23,466 nt of DNA from Hymenoscyphus infarciens (lineage: Eukaryota; Ascomycota; Leotiomycetes; Helotiales; Helotiaceae), in NCBI GenBank assembly GCA_001414345.1, contig LLCB01000552.1, positions 1 through 23,466 of the forward strand, in the 5' to 3' direction. Each line of letters starts with the position of its first letter. Positions within the stretch are counted from its first letter, which is position 1. The translations under genes were made by a program, and so were the position numbers. Shown one piece after another: positions 9,032-18,634 of the stretch. The notes beneath the pieces were generated by a model, which saw only the letters and a program-made list of their open reading frames with translations, was not told the origin of the DNA and did not search any database.

Positions 9032-10912
9032 TCACTCATCCCCCTCCTCACTATACTCATCCGAGTCCCCAACAAGTGCACCAAAATTCACCTCTCGTCC
9101 CCCAAGATCAAAACACCAACTCACACCCTCCCACCCCGCCCGTCTCTTCATACCAACATCCACATCCCCCATCGGCTTCCTCACTCCAGTCCCCAGCTTT
9201 TGGAACGCTCTTTCAGGCACGTGGGAGCCTTCAATCTCGAATCCGGTGACTAGTGCCGCGACGAACGACAATATCTCCGCCGTAGCAAAATGTCGTCCCG
9301 GACAAAGATGTTTCCCCCCTCCAAAGGGGAAATACCCCTGAGTCTGCTTCCTCTTCGTCTCCTTATCCAAAGTTGCCCTGGTGGAAGACAAGAAGCGGGA
9401 AGGATTAAACATATCAACATCCTCGCCCCATATAGCAGGGGAAGAATGCGTAATCCCACTAGGCAACTGAATAACAGCAGGACTCTGAAGGGAAAAAGTA
9501 TTCTCATTCGCCTTCAAAGTCGCCGGCGCAACAACAGATCTCACAGAAGTAGCAGACCCCACCAACCTCAACGTCTCATGGAAAGTAGCCACCAGAAGCG
9601 GACAATGCGTTTGGAAAAGCGTCGTATCCATAACGGCCTTTTTCTGCCCTGTATGTCGAGAGTTCCGACGGTGCACGATTTGTTCGACTTCCGCGCGGAT
9701 AGCAATAAGTAGTTCGGGATCAGAGAGGATGTAGGTTAATTGCCAGAAGGAGGTTGAGACCGTGTTGGTGGTGGCTAGGAAGATGGTAGAGACTTCGAAA
9801 TTTGCGATGTCTGAGTCTTCGAATCCCCATTTTTTGCAGGAGGCGAGGTGGGAGCGTATTAGTTCGCTGGCTTCTTTGTCGTGCCCGTTGGCGTAGTATT
9901 TTGCGAATGCGTTTCTTATCGCTATTCTGGCGTGGTATGCTTTTGGTGCGATGAATGTTGGCAGGAATTGGAGCATGAGAAGTGTCATGTCTGCTTCGAA
10001 ATGCCTGGGATTCGTGTTAGTCATTGTACCCAATTGATCGAGACTGTGTTTAGCATGGATTTTTGAGCGGAAAACGTACCATAGAGAATCTACAAGCTCC
10101 GAGTTGCCGGAAAAGGGATTATTAGGTCCATAAATTGCCTCCGCCGACGCAATTGTAATAGTATTCCTCATCCACCTGTAAAGTCCAAACTTGTTCTCCC
10201 CATTATTATCAACATCATTGAGCGATCCTGCCACTCCTTCCAAAACTGCTCTGTTCAAATCAATCAATGCTGGTCCTGGCGAAAGTGTATCTGCCATGAT
10301 CCTATGGTTCTCGTTGAGGAAAGATTTCCCCGTATTCCCATTCAAAAATGCTCCCTTTGGATCGTATCCTGGAGCTGTCTCTCCCCGAATAATTCGCATT
10401 CCATGTTGACTGATTTGGAAAAGCCGTTCCGAGGATTCGACGACGAAGGAACCGAAGTCGAAGGTTTTGGCGTTGCGGTACGCCGCTTGTATTAAGGAGG
10501 GATCACAAATAACGTAGACTCGTGATGAGCCAATTCTTAATGTGAATGCTGGCCATGATGGGCATTTGGAGCTACACAATTGATCAGTATGCGGTACAAC
10601 TTGAGAAGGGTAGATATCCATTCGGAGAATGGTTCCACCAGTCATGCCGTACCTTAACATCTGCATGTACCCAACCTGCCACCTTAACATCCCTATCAAA
10701 TGTCCGATGATTGGTATTCTCGAAGGCAAAACTGGTGGCTCTCGATTCTCGCATATATTCTTTGGTTCTGTCCTACTAAATGCCACCATTGCTCCCACGG
10801 CCATTAACATCCCCGCTAGAATCGTTGGAACTATCATATTCCTGTTATGATTTTCGACATCGACGACTGCAGCTATCGATGGAAGAATAACTGTTTCGTT
10901 TGCATAAGACAT
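9032..10912 (-). CDS. Cytochrome P450, CYP7/CYP8-like, membrane-anchored
   Basis: This is a haem-thiolate monooxygenase, probably anchored in the ER membrane by a hydrophobic segment at residues 26-45. The frame is open for 626 codons, but two stretches look like in-frame introns. One is 10572-10652 (81 nt; donor GTACGG, branch ACTGAT, acceptor TGTAG). The other is 10005-10079 (75 nt; donor GTACGT, branch GACTAAC, acceptor CCCAG). Splicing yields 574 residues and restores continuous family sequence. Visible motifs in spliced numbering are the K-helix ExxR (HETLR, Glu394/Arg397) and the haem-binding FPFGGGKHLCPGR with Cys485. The I-helix segment LATTNTVSTSFW has Asn-Thr instead of the usual acid-Thr pair, as in the CYP7 group. 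Fungal members are often labelled sterol 7-alpha-hydroxylase-like, but the substrate is unknown. The C-terminal tail is acidic. Confidence 0.9.
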   Translation of the reverse strand: MSYANETVILPSIAAVVDVENHNRNMIVPTILAGMLMAVGAMVAFSRTEPKNICENREPPVLPSRIPIIGHLIGMLRWQVGYMQMLRYGMTGGTILRMDIYPSQVVPHTDQLCSSKCPSWPAFTLRIGSSRVYVICDPSLIQAAYRNAKTFDFGSFVVESSERLFQISQHGMRIIRGETAPGYDPKGAFLNGNTGKSFLNENHRIMADTLSPGPALIDLNRAVLEGVAGSLNDVDNNGENKFGLYRWMRNTITIASAEAIYGPNNPFSGNSELVDSLWYVFRSKIHAKHSLDQLGTMTNTNPRHFEADMTLLMLQFLPTFIAPKAYHARIAIRNAFAKYYANGHDKEASELIRSHLASCKKWGFEDSDIANFEVSTIFLATTNTVSTSFWQLTYILSDPELLIAIRAEVEQIVHRRNSRHTGQKKAVMDTTLFQTHCPLLVATFHETLRLVGSATSVRSVVAPATLKANENTFSLQSPAVIQLPSGITHSSPAIWGEDVDMFNPSRFLSSTRATLDKETKRKQTQGYFPFGGGKHLCPGRHFATAEILSFVAALVTGFEIEGSHVPERAFQKLGTGVRKPMGDVDVGMKRRAGWEGVSWCFDLGGREVNFGALVGDSDEYSEEGDE

Positions 10913-11940
10913 CCTGATTCGACTTCGACGTCGTTAATTCTCGTCCCAGGGGTAAATGAGGGAATGGACCTCCTGTTTTAACAACCCGTCTCGTCATGGG
11001 ATTTCTCGAGTAGCAATAGAACAACGGATATAAGATGCTTGCGTATAGTAAAATAGATAAGTAGTAAAAGGAAGAGAGGAAGAGAAAAAGAAGAAGGAAA
11101 CCAGACCTTGAGAAGCGTAGACAAGCAAATAGATATACCTATACGCGACTTGTTACAGCAAGCTTCGGCCCAGCTTCTACCATGTTTGATATGCCTCACG
11201 GGAACCGGGCTCCATCACAGGCTATCCTTGGGCAGCAGCCTATCAAAGCAAAGTTTCTGGCCCATGTTCAAGGGTTTCCTGTCGCAAGAAGATGTGACGG
11301 TTTGGGCGGCTCCTTTGGGTTTGCTGCGAGCGTTCTAACGTTTCGGAACTTGCATCAGCCGCGAGGGCGGGGAGTGAGGAAGGGGAGGAAGGAAATACCG
11401 AGTATAGACCCACTTTCCGGCCTTGGCGATCTTGGCACGGTTCAACTTTGAGCCTCCAAGCAATTTTGCCAGGGAACGGAAAACGTAAGATCTTACAACA
11501 TCTGATGAAGGATTGGGAGTTACGTTACTTAACCAGTCTTGAGCATTCACTCTCACAGTAAATACCTCTTCTATCGTTCGGATTTTGTTCAGCAGCATTT
11601 TAATTTCTTTCGAGGCCACGCACCACTTCCCCAACTTCTCACCGCAACGTTTCCCATCCGACAAGACTTCACTCGGAACACAAGCTCTCCGTCCAAAGAA
11701 AAACAAGCCCTTTCCGATCGCCACTGCACGTAATCGCCAATCCCCTTTTCAACCAACCAGTATCCCACTAATCTATAAGACATCCCCATGAAGCATTCTA
11801 ATCTCGAGGGGAGAAAAAGGGAATCCGATTCAACGGGCGGGTGGGGTAGATCATCCGATCCGTTCCAAGACGGGACTTCTTTTGGTCTTGGGGTTGGGGA
11901 ACAAACTTCCCCTCATGTGCAGAGCATAGCAGATTGTATG
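10913..11940. other. P450 upstream region, no supported gene
   Basis: This holds the presumed P450 promoter (immediately above 10912) and unassigned DNA. Open frames at 11182-11451 (+) and 11335-11724 (-, 129 codons) overlap each other and show no domain. The minus frame has mixed hydrophobic and basic composition but no recognisable motif, so it is left uncalled. Confidence 0.5.
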
Positions 11941-11948
11941 CACGTACT

Positions 11949-12343
11949 TATGGATGAGATGACTTCCGAGTGAAACAATATAACCTTTACTTCGTCTAGG
12001 GTCGAGCTTTTATTATTGCAGGTCTCTGATAAGAGTTCGGGATTCTGGTATTTCTGAAAGTGTAATGTTAATGGGATGTCACTTTGAATCGTATGGATGA
12101 GATGACTTCCGAGCGAGACATCTTTTGACTTTGTGGGGTTTGGTCTCTTGATAGGGTAAGGCTTTGATGTCCACATTTATTTCGAGGGGAAATATTTCAA
12201 GCTTGAATTGCACTTTGTCTGCTTCTTTTCACTTTTCTCGCTTTTTCCAGGGTAACAAAACAGTTGGGCTGACTCGTCGAAAAGAGGTGAAGTGCCGCGT
12301 GAGCATTATATGGATGGATGAGTTGGCATCCGAGTAAGACAAT
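11949..12343 (+). repeat. Three dispersed copies of a ~30-bp TCCGAG repeat
   Basis: Copies lie at 11949-11979, 12092-12120 and 12309-12343. The shared core is tatggatgagatgacttcc followed by gagtgaaacaat (copy 1) or gagcgagaca (copy 2). Copy 3 is more diverged (ggatggatgagttggcatcc, then gagtaagacaa). Spacing is 143 and 217 bp, so this is not a simple tandem array. There is no gene around it. It could be the remnant of a longer duplicated unit or a recurrent protein-binding site. Confidence 0.6.
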
Positions 12344-13469
12344 ACTGTTTCTCCCGAGTCGTGTTGTACTTCTTAAGTTGGAGATGGAGACATTACGCAG
12401 ATGAACTCGGATAACTTAATAGAGATGTCTCCTAATTATCTTCATACATTTCAGAGACCCTACTTACAGAAAAAGGGAGCTTTCTGGGAGATTTTCCGCA
12501 TTTATAATATCCTTGGGTTCTTTTGCTTGGATTTGTAGATCGCTTGGCATAGGGCAAGTTAAACTTCACATCATAAGGAGTGCTCGCTCTCACATTCTGT
12601 CTACACCCCGAATTTTTACGACGTCGCCATCAATTATTGAGAAGTAACATGCATTCTATATTGACCCACTCTTCCATTTTCGACAGTAAAGACTCATTCG
12701 ACAGCAAGTTTAAATAATCGACAATACGAGGGTACTGTGACATTCGCAGCCTTCAGCATATATTCAGTCAACTTTCCTTCTCATAAAAATCTGGAAACCA
12801 AAAATTCCGGCTGTAAACAAATACCCAAGTTCAGCTCTCAAGAAAATCATCTTCTTCTGAGTCGTCAAGCTCTCTGTATCTCCCTCCTCCAATATCCATA
12901 CTCCGTACAAGTTTATAGAATGTCAAAATGAATATGCCTGGCTGTAAACTACGTATTCGGCGCCGGTGATTTGGTGTTTAGCAAAATACTTCAAATTGAA
13001 GGAATATATCTCTAATTAAAGGAGCAATAAATACTTGTCAATAAGCTGTTTACTTCGATGCTCAGCGATTATTTATATTTTCTAACGTGTACTTCGCTAG
13101 GGGAGGGGATTTCTGTTATGGTCAGAGCTATCTACATTACTCTTAATCCCAGAGACAATGGGCACGCATATATTTCGGTACTCCTACCAATTTCAAAAAA
13201 TTCCAGTCCGTCTTAAAAACAGAACTCTCGTTCTGCAAAGTGCTCTTGTAAAGTAGGTCTATGTATCGTTTCCCGTTCTCACGGTGAGAGTTATATACTC
13301 AAACAAGTACCCCCCCAATAATATGGCACCTCACCAAACAACTGCAGCATGCTTTCGAGTATCGTCGACAGTAATCCAACCTGGGCACCGATACGATATT
13401 CATCGTAAAAATCGCGATATATATTGTCGAGTATTATCGGATCACTTGAATCCGGTACGTTTATTATCG
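12344..13469. other. Intergenic, no supported gene
   Basis: Only short overlapping open frames are present and none has a domain. Composition is moderately AT-rich and becomes TCG/CGA-rich after about 13370. I see no RNA gene or repeat that I can define. Confidence 0.5.
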
Positions 13470-13805
13470 TTAAAATTTTGACGGTTATCGATAAACATCG
13501 GGTTTTTGACACTAGGGCTTTATAGTACTAAATAAACATCACATAACTTATGTTTACTATTTGAACTTTACTTTATTATAACAAAAGATGTTATATAAAT
13601 CTTAGTTTAGTAGAAGGCTCTTATAAAAAGAGGATTAGTCTCTTAAAGTTCTAAGCAACTATAATTTACTATATAAAGCTTGTGAATTCATTTTATATTT
13701 AGAAACTAGTCTTCTATTAGATCTCGGCTAGAAGAACTATTTTTTCCGGATTAAACATTTTTTCTGCTGATATATCCCCCGATATCTCATCGATAATATC
13801 GGTGC
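13470..13805. repeat. AT-rich island with imperfect inverted ends
   Basis: The left side (about 13480-13505) reads ttatcgataaacatcggg. The right side, read on the other strand (about 13774-13800), gives ttatcgatgagatatcggg. The middle (about 13520-13740) is AT-rich and poor in CpA, like the RIP-mutated blocks. This fits a small RIP-mutated DNA element with terminal inverted repeats, but the ends and target duplication are not clear. Confidence 0.4.
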
Positions 13806-13811
13806 TTAAGT

Positions 13812-13830
13812 ATGACAGTGATTCTGTCAT
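13812..13830. other. Small perfect hairpin
   Basis: Seven-base arms atgacag and ctgtcat are separated by five bases, immediately outside the AT-rich island. No terminator function is implied in a eukaryote; it is recorded only as local symmetry. Confidence 0.4.
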
Positions 13831-14257
13831 TTGAGATTTAGCAGCTTGAGTTTTATTCGGTTCTTAGCTATACACTCTAGGAAGTTAAGTAACTTATCGT
13901 GTCCAGGGTGTTACTCTGAGCATCCAAAACCGTGCGCTCCCACTCTCAATCAACCGATCTCATTGTAGTCGCTTCCCTTGTATAACTGTTCATTTACTAC
14001 ACCGTGTGATTTCTATAGAAAGCTTAGGAGGCGGGTGATGTGATTTTTCCGATTCTTCAGGAACCTGAGAAGATGCTTTAGGGAAAGGGTATGTAGTAGA
14101 TGATTATAATTTAAAGTAATATCAGATACTTTGTTACTTATTCATTCCTTTACAGGTTAATTTAATAAGCAACATAAAATCTCACTTTAACATGAGTACT
14201 TCCGTTCTATTCTAATCTATAATTACATAGCTTTCAAAATAGTAAGCGAGAGTGGCT

Positions 14258-14610
14258 AAATCCGAGCTTCGGAGATATTTATATCCGAGAAAAGCCCGAG
14301 ATGAATAACTCCGAGTGAAGCATTCCCAAGTGAAGTATTTCCAAGTAAACTACCTCCGAGCGAAAAATCTCCGAGTAAAGTATCTCCCAGTGAAGTAATT
14401 CTGAAGTTGACGTATAACCCCGAAATAAAATAAATCTAAGTATAGCAATGTCTCCGAATCTAATTCCTGCAGCAGTTATCAAATCCGAGCTTCGAAGATA
14501 ATCATTTCCGATGTAAATCTGTTCTAATAGTAGAGTAGATATATTTCTAAGATATAATTCCTAAGTTAAATCCGAGGTTCGGGAATAATTATTTCCAAAG
14601 TAAATATAAA
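14258..14610 (+). repeat. TCCGAG-rich repeat block with ~30-bp unit and 15-bp minisatellite
   Basis: A unit beginning aaatccgagcttcg recurs at about 14258, 14481 and 14568 (third copy aaatccgaggttcg), each followed by a gataattatttcc-like stretch. Between the first two copies lies a 15-bp tandem array, 14310-14399, with six degenerate units of the type tccgagtgaagtatt. The minus strand across the array (14279-14482) is open and reads as degenerate five-residue repeats (LLHWE, ILYSE, IFRSE, VVYLE, ILHLG, MLHSE). The tccgagtgaa core also occurs in the dispersed repeat at 11965. Confidence 0.65.
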
Positions 14611-15180
14611 AGTCAGAACGTGAAAAGAATTCACTAGCCCTCGCAGAAAAGTACTCGGAGAAACGACTCCAAAAAGATGTCAAAAGTAGAGGCGATTCAG
14701 GCTTGTAGCCTGTAAGGCCCTGTAAAGTGCCCTGGAGCAACCGCATGTCACATGCGCTGTATTTCAAGTAGAACCTCCCTGTATTTTAGGGGCAAGTCGT
14801 GTTTTTATAGGCTTGCTTGACCCTATAGCTCAGGGCATCGACGCCTTTTACAGGCTGAAGCTATCAGGGAGTTGCAGGCTGACAAGAGACATGCTGCGAG
14901 ATACCTCAGACCCAAAGTCACCCACAGCTATGACAACATCTCAAAGCCCTCCTTCCTTCCATAGTTCCCAGCTTTGTATAAATCATTTATTGCCATTTAC
15001 TCTCTGACTCTCAGTCATCAAGTTTCCTCCCGAATCATATGGGCATTTCGACAGCACTCTTGGCTTCGACAATATGTAGAACCTTCAGCGATTCCCTGTG
15101 TAACTATACTTCGATCGAGTATGAAGAGGGAAGGTCAATCGAAGTATTATTTCTAGGTAATTTTGCGAAAAACTCTTCTT
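14611..15180. other. Intergenic, no supported gene
   Basis: Some local self-similarity is visible around agcctgtaa (14707 and, inverted, near 14850), but no element can be bounded. Short plus-strand frames at 14813-15007 and 14974-15230 show no domain. Confidence 0.45.
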
Positions 15181-15590
15181 TCAATCCACCTCATGAGCGC
15201 CCACCTTTTCCCAATAAGATGGTTCCCTAGTTGTGAGTTTGGGGTGATACAACAGCAAACCCCTTGCACTATCGTTTAATAAAAGTAGCTGGATACCCCT
15301 CACCTGTTCCATGGGATCCTTTTCCGTATGATAGCTAATTGCTGCATGTGAATTTTGTCTACAAAGTACTGCCTCCACCTTTTTTATTTCGAGGCCAGAT
15401 ACAGTGCCTATGAAACCTGGACTGCAACACAGAGTTTACTTCAAGCGATACACCATCCTTCCAACGAAGATACCAGATACATTCTTTAACTGGAAAAGAA
15501 GATATATGAACTGATGAGGAAGAAGATGCGTTTAATGCCACATAAGGATTTCCGGCAACAGCCGAAACTGATGCAAGCCATCAGATATTC
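15181..15590 (-). pseudogene. Possible gene relic, weakly lectin/beta-propeller-like
   Basis: Two adjacent minus-strand frames read like fragments of one protein: 15359-15585 (AVAGNPYVALNASSSSS, then CIWYLRWKDG) and 15181-15378 (NSHAAISYHTEKDP, then IQLLLLNDSARGLLLYH). A candidate 58-nt intron (about 15365-15422, GT..TAG) would join them in frame. The alternation of WYLRW and AAISY-type strands is reminiscent of blades in fungal sugar-binding beta-propellers, but I cannot identify the family. No start or complete domain is evident, so this is either a fragment or part of a gene whose other exons I cannot see. Confidence 0.25.
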
Positions 15591-15881
15591 AAGAGCTGCA
15601 AGGAGCGGACTGGGATAAAGTCGAAAATTTCGATTTCACTTATCAAAATCCAGGTTCTAATCCTCACTTGTATGTAAAGAAACCAAAGGTACTTCTCTTT
15701 TCGACGGCGACTACCGCACCTCGTATTCCCAGTCACAACTAGGGCTCGCTCTAGGGAGGACAAGTTCCGAGGGTAATTTCTTTCCCCACTACACCGTCAA
15801 CTAAATCTCGACAGAGGAACACTGAGGTCCATTTAGCTAGCTATCTAGAGCCTCCTTTCCAAAGGCATCTTGAATCATCTC

Positions 15882-15997
15882 TTGAGTTTTATTCATTATT
15901 AATATGGCCCCATCAGAAAAGGTAGGTATAGAGTACTACCTCTTGGATACTTGCTACCTTATTCTGACGGGGCATATTAATAATGAATAAAACTCAA
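15882..15997. repeat. 116-bp near-perfect hairpin element
   Basis: Left arm 15882-15925 and right arm 15954-15997 are inverted copies; the outer 25 bases (ttgagttttattcattatta and on) match perfectly. The inner part (ccccatcagaa / ccccgtcagaa) has one substitution and two one-base indels. The loop is 28 bases. No target-site duplication is obvious. It could be a MITE or a precursor of small RNAs; arms this well preserved suggest recent origin or selection. Confidence 0.75.
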
Positions 15998-16647
15998 CAA
16001 GAAAGGAATACTGTACTTGCCAATCGTAAATATCATTAACACTCTAGAATATTCACTGCTTGGGTTCAATACGGAAAGGGGTTTTAAGGTGTGTTTACCA
16101 TAGGTACTTACAAGGCGTGATGGACTATTCCAAAATAGGAAAATACTATCTAACTAAACTAACTAAATGACCAGGGGTTTGCTTGCATGGAGAGCTAGCA
16201 ACACCAAAGATTTCATTCTCAATATAGTAATTACATTCCTATCAAAAGATTAAATTCCTGATCTCAAAATAAGTAACTTCAGTTAATAAGTAGATAGCCT
16301 AACACAATTCGACACTAAAGTTTCTATACCTATCTCAGTCCTAGCTCTTTGTACTTATATTTGCTAATCAGAAATGACTCAAGTTTTGAAACTTATTTAG
16401 AATTAAATCAAAGTATAGAGTAAAGATCAACTTTAAAGATCAACTATAGAGAAAATTGTTTAGATATTAAAATAACATGGAAAAGGCTTTACTAGATGTT
16501 GAAAAAGAAGTATTGGACTGGAAGAATTGAAATTGTATTTAAAAAAAAGTGGAAAGAGACAGAGATAGGGTGAAAATAGCCTGCTATTCTTACCTTATCG
16601 GATTGTTTCTTCGTGACCTGCACTTTCAATCGAGCGCTGTAGGGCAT
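15998..16647. other. Intergenic, 3' side of the glycosyltransferase gene
   Basis: AT-rich DNA with local repetition of ctaactaaactaactaaa near 16150 and of aaagatcaact near 16425-16445. No gene is supported. It must hold the 3' UTR of the glycosyltransferase encoded on the minus strand. Confidence 0.5.
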
Positions 16648-17913
16648 TTATATTCTCGTGCTCCAAGATTCTACACCAAGAGTGAACCAAGAATAAGCCT
16701 CAGTAACTCCGAGAGTACGGATCCAGTCCACGATAACAATTGCGGCCCAATGCTCCCAATGCCTTCCAGCCCAGGGATACTGTCTATAAAAATCTTGTAA
16801 GCTGTTGAGATACTTCCAAGAGTGCCATAGCAAGTATGTACCACAAATCATTGGCCCAAAAACTTGAGGCAGCTGGCTGATTCTATACAAAGCGAGACAG
16901 CGGACCCAAAAGATCAATGGTGTAACCATGCCTTGGGCCATCATGGTAGCCATGTGAGGTGTTGTCTGGTACATGGCCCGAAAACCAGGCTCGAAAAATA
17001 GACACTGCAGTCTCAATCGCAAACCAGAGCGGTACCATCGCTTGAGTTGCGAAATGAAGCCACTGTCAGCCAAAATTCCGGTGGCAACTTCTGCGTCTGG
17101 GGTGAGCTGCATGCCTAGTTTCCATTGCCGGCTGTTGGTAGTAAGGTGGCTAAAGAGTACCCAGCGCGTGATGAACGAGTCATCACCGGTATTTTGTCGT
17201 ACACCTAACCAGGCTTCACTTTGGAACTCGTGCTGAAAGACAGGATCTGTCATGATCTCTCTCCGCAGAAGCATCGTGGCACCCGAAACGACAAAATTCG
17301 TGCCACCATCAGCAGCGAAGAACGCCTTGGTGCTGTCGTATCGTTTATAGCGCAGCTTTATCGCAGCTACCTCCCAGGGAGTAATGATATCCGGGTCTTG
17401 TCGCTCTTCAGGAACAAAAGAGTTGATGGGCCCACCGACAAGACCTACAGTTTGCTGTTCGAATGGAGCGAGCAGGCTTGTGAGGACGGTGGGTTTCCAG
17501 AGAGTGTCATCGTCAACGAGAGCGAGTATATTTCCACTGCTTCGGTTAATACCCTCAATTATCTGGTCTCTCTTCTGCGGATGAGCGATGGTTGTGATGG
17601 TGATAGATATACCAAGCTCACTCGCATTCTTCCGAGCTGGCCCAACGAGTCTTTCCACAACATTTAGCCATGCGGGAACCGTGACGATAATGATTTCGCG
17701 CGGTCGGTTCTCAATGACGCTATTCAGGTTGTCAGTAAATTTTGGGCTTGGATCCACTGTTGGAATGATGACACTCACATCTGATGAAATGTAGGTTGGC
17801 TTTTCAGGGACGGGGTATGTAGCGTATGCGTTGACATACTTTCTACGCTTGTAGCTCTCAAAGTTGTCCCAGAACGTGAGAGCGGTAAGGGCTGCAAGCC
17901 AAAAAGAAGACAT
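16648..17913 (-). CDS. Family 2 glycosyltransferase, membrane polysaccharide synthase type
   Basis: A complete 421-residue, apparently intronless inverting glycosyltransferase of the processive GT2 type (cellulose/chitin/hyaluronan synthase superfamily). The segment SVIIPTVDPSP (47-57) is the nucleotide-binding start of the GT-A fold. VDDDT (133-137) carries the metal and UDP-sugar Asp residues, TGDDSF (242-247) the catalytic-base region, and QLKRW (289-293) the Q/RxxRW motif of processive synthases. Hydrophobic segments near 321-343, 350-367 and 388-412 are likely membrane helices; a short hydrophobic N-terminus precedes them. Fungal relatives (ZtGT2, FgGT2) are known to be needed for hyphal growth on solid surfaces and for virulence in cereals. 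The product is likely a surface polysaccharide, but the sugar is unknown. A TATA-like attataaac lies about 60 bp upstream. Confidence 0.9.
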   Translation of the reverse strand: MSSFWLAALTALTFWDNFESYKRRKYVNAYATYPVPEKPTYISSDVSVIIPTVDPSPKFTDNLNSVIENRPREIIIVTVPAWLNVVERLVGPARKNASELGISITITTIAHPQKRDQIIEGINRSSGNILALVDDDTLWKPTVLTSLLAPFEQQTVGLVGGPINSFVPEERQDPDIITPWEVAAIKLRYKRYDSTKAFFAADGGTNFVVSGATMLLRREIMTDPVFQHEFQSEAWLGVRQNTGDDSFITRWVLFSHLTTNSRQWKLGMQLTPDAEVATGILADSGFISQLKRWYRSGLRLRLQCLFFEPGFRAMYQTTPHMATMMAQGMVTPLIFWVRCLALYRISQLPQVFGPMICGTYLLWHSWKYLNSLQDFYRQYPWAGRHWEHWAAIVIVDWIRTLGVTEAYSWFTLGVESWSTRI

Positions 17914-18634
17914 TGTAAATATGTTTACTGGCTGTAGAGTGGATTGTAGCGAGGTGTAATGGTGTTGGTTGAATTATAAACTGGGGTAAAACATACGCTC
18001 TTATTGAACCTCAACGGTCCAAATTGTTTCGTGTTTAAACAAACAAACAATATCATTATTGTCATGTTAAAATTCTTAGTTAGTAACCCATGTTTACATG
18101 CTATTACACTGTTTCTCTTAAGAGACTAAGTGTTCTCGTAAACTTGTATAGCCATGGGTTAAGCGAGTTAAAGGAGGGTATATGTTGTTTTATGCTTGAA
18201 GTTAACACTTATAAGAACAAACACATTTCAAGCACTAAAGGGCCTCGTCCCACTTTTTTGCACTTGGAAACAAATATTTGTTTGCATTTCTTCTTTGAGA
18301 TCGTTTCCTAAGATAATAAACAAAGAGAAGCACAAAAAGATTATGGAAAAACGAGATAAAGGGGGAGGGTCCAGCGGAGAGTTAGTGCCTGAGGCTGCAA
18401 CACCATATGCTGGATGTCAGCAGCGTCCAAGTCTCTTGTCCCTTACACTTGAGCCACAACAAAAGGTGTTGCTTTTGTCAAAGAATCGTAAGAATAAGGG
18501 GTAAAGTAAAAGGAATTGCGTTGCCAACAAGCAATGCAGAAGTGTCTACCAACATTTAAGCCAGGTCTTAAGAACAATGAAATCGGAAGCTTTGTGGTCA
18601 AATGAGTAGTATCTAACATAGTTTTTGGTGTATA
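17914..18634. other. Glycosyltransferase promoter side and intergenic DNA
   Basis: The first 100 bases should contain the promoter and 5' UTR of the minus-strand glycosyltransferase. The rest contains short unsupported frames (18090-18311, 18196-18504 on plus) without domains or splice partners. Confidence 0.5.

Noticed and set aside
9290..9712. Plus-strand open frame of 140 codons inside the P450 gene
   Set aside because: Antisense shadow of P450 exon 3; Arg/Ser-rich with no domain.
11335..11724. Minus-strand open frame of 129 codons
   Set aside because: No recognisable motif, overlapping plus-strand frames of similar quality, no clear splice partner. Could be real but not supportable here.
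17221..17667. Plus-strand open frame of 148 codons inside the glycosyltransferase gene
   Set aside because: Antisense shadow of the conserved GT2 coding region.
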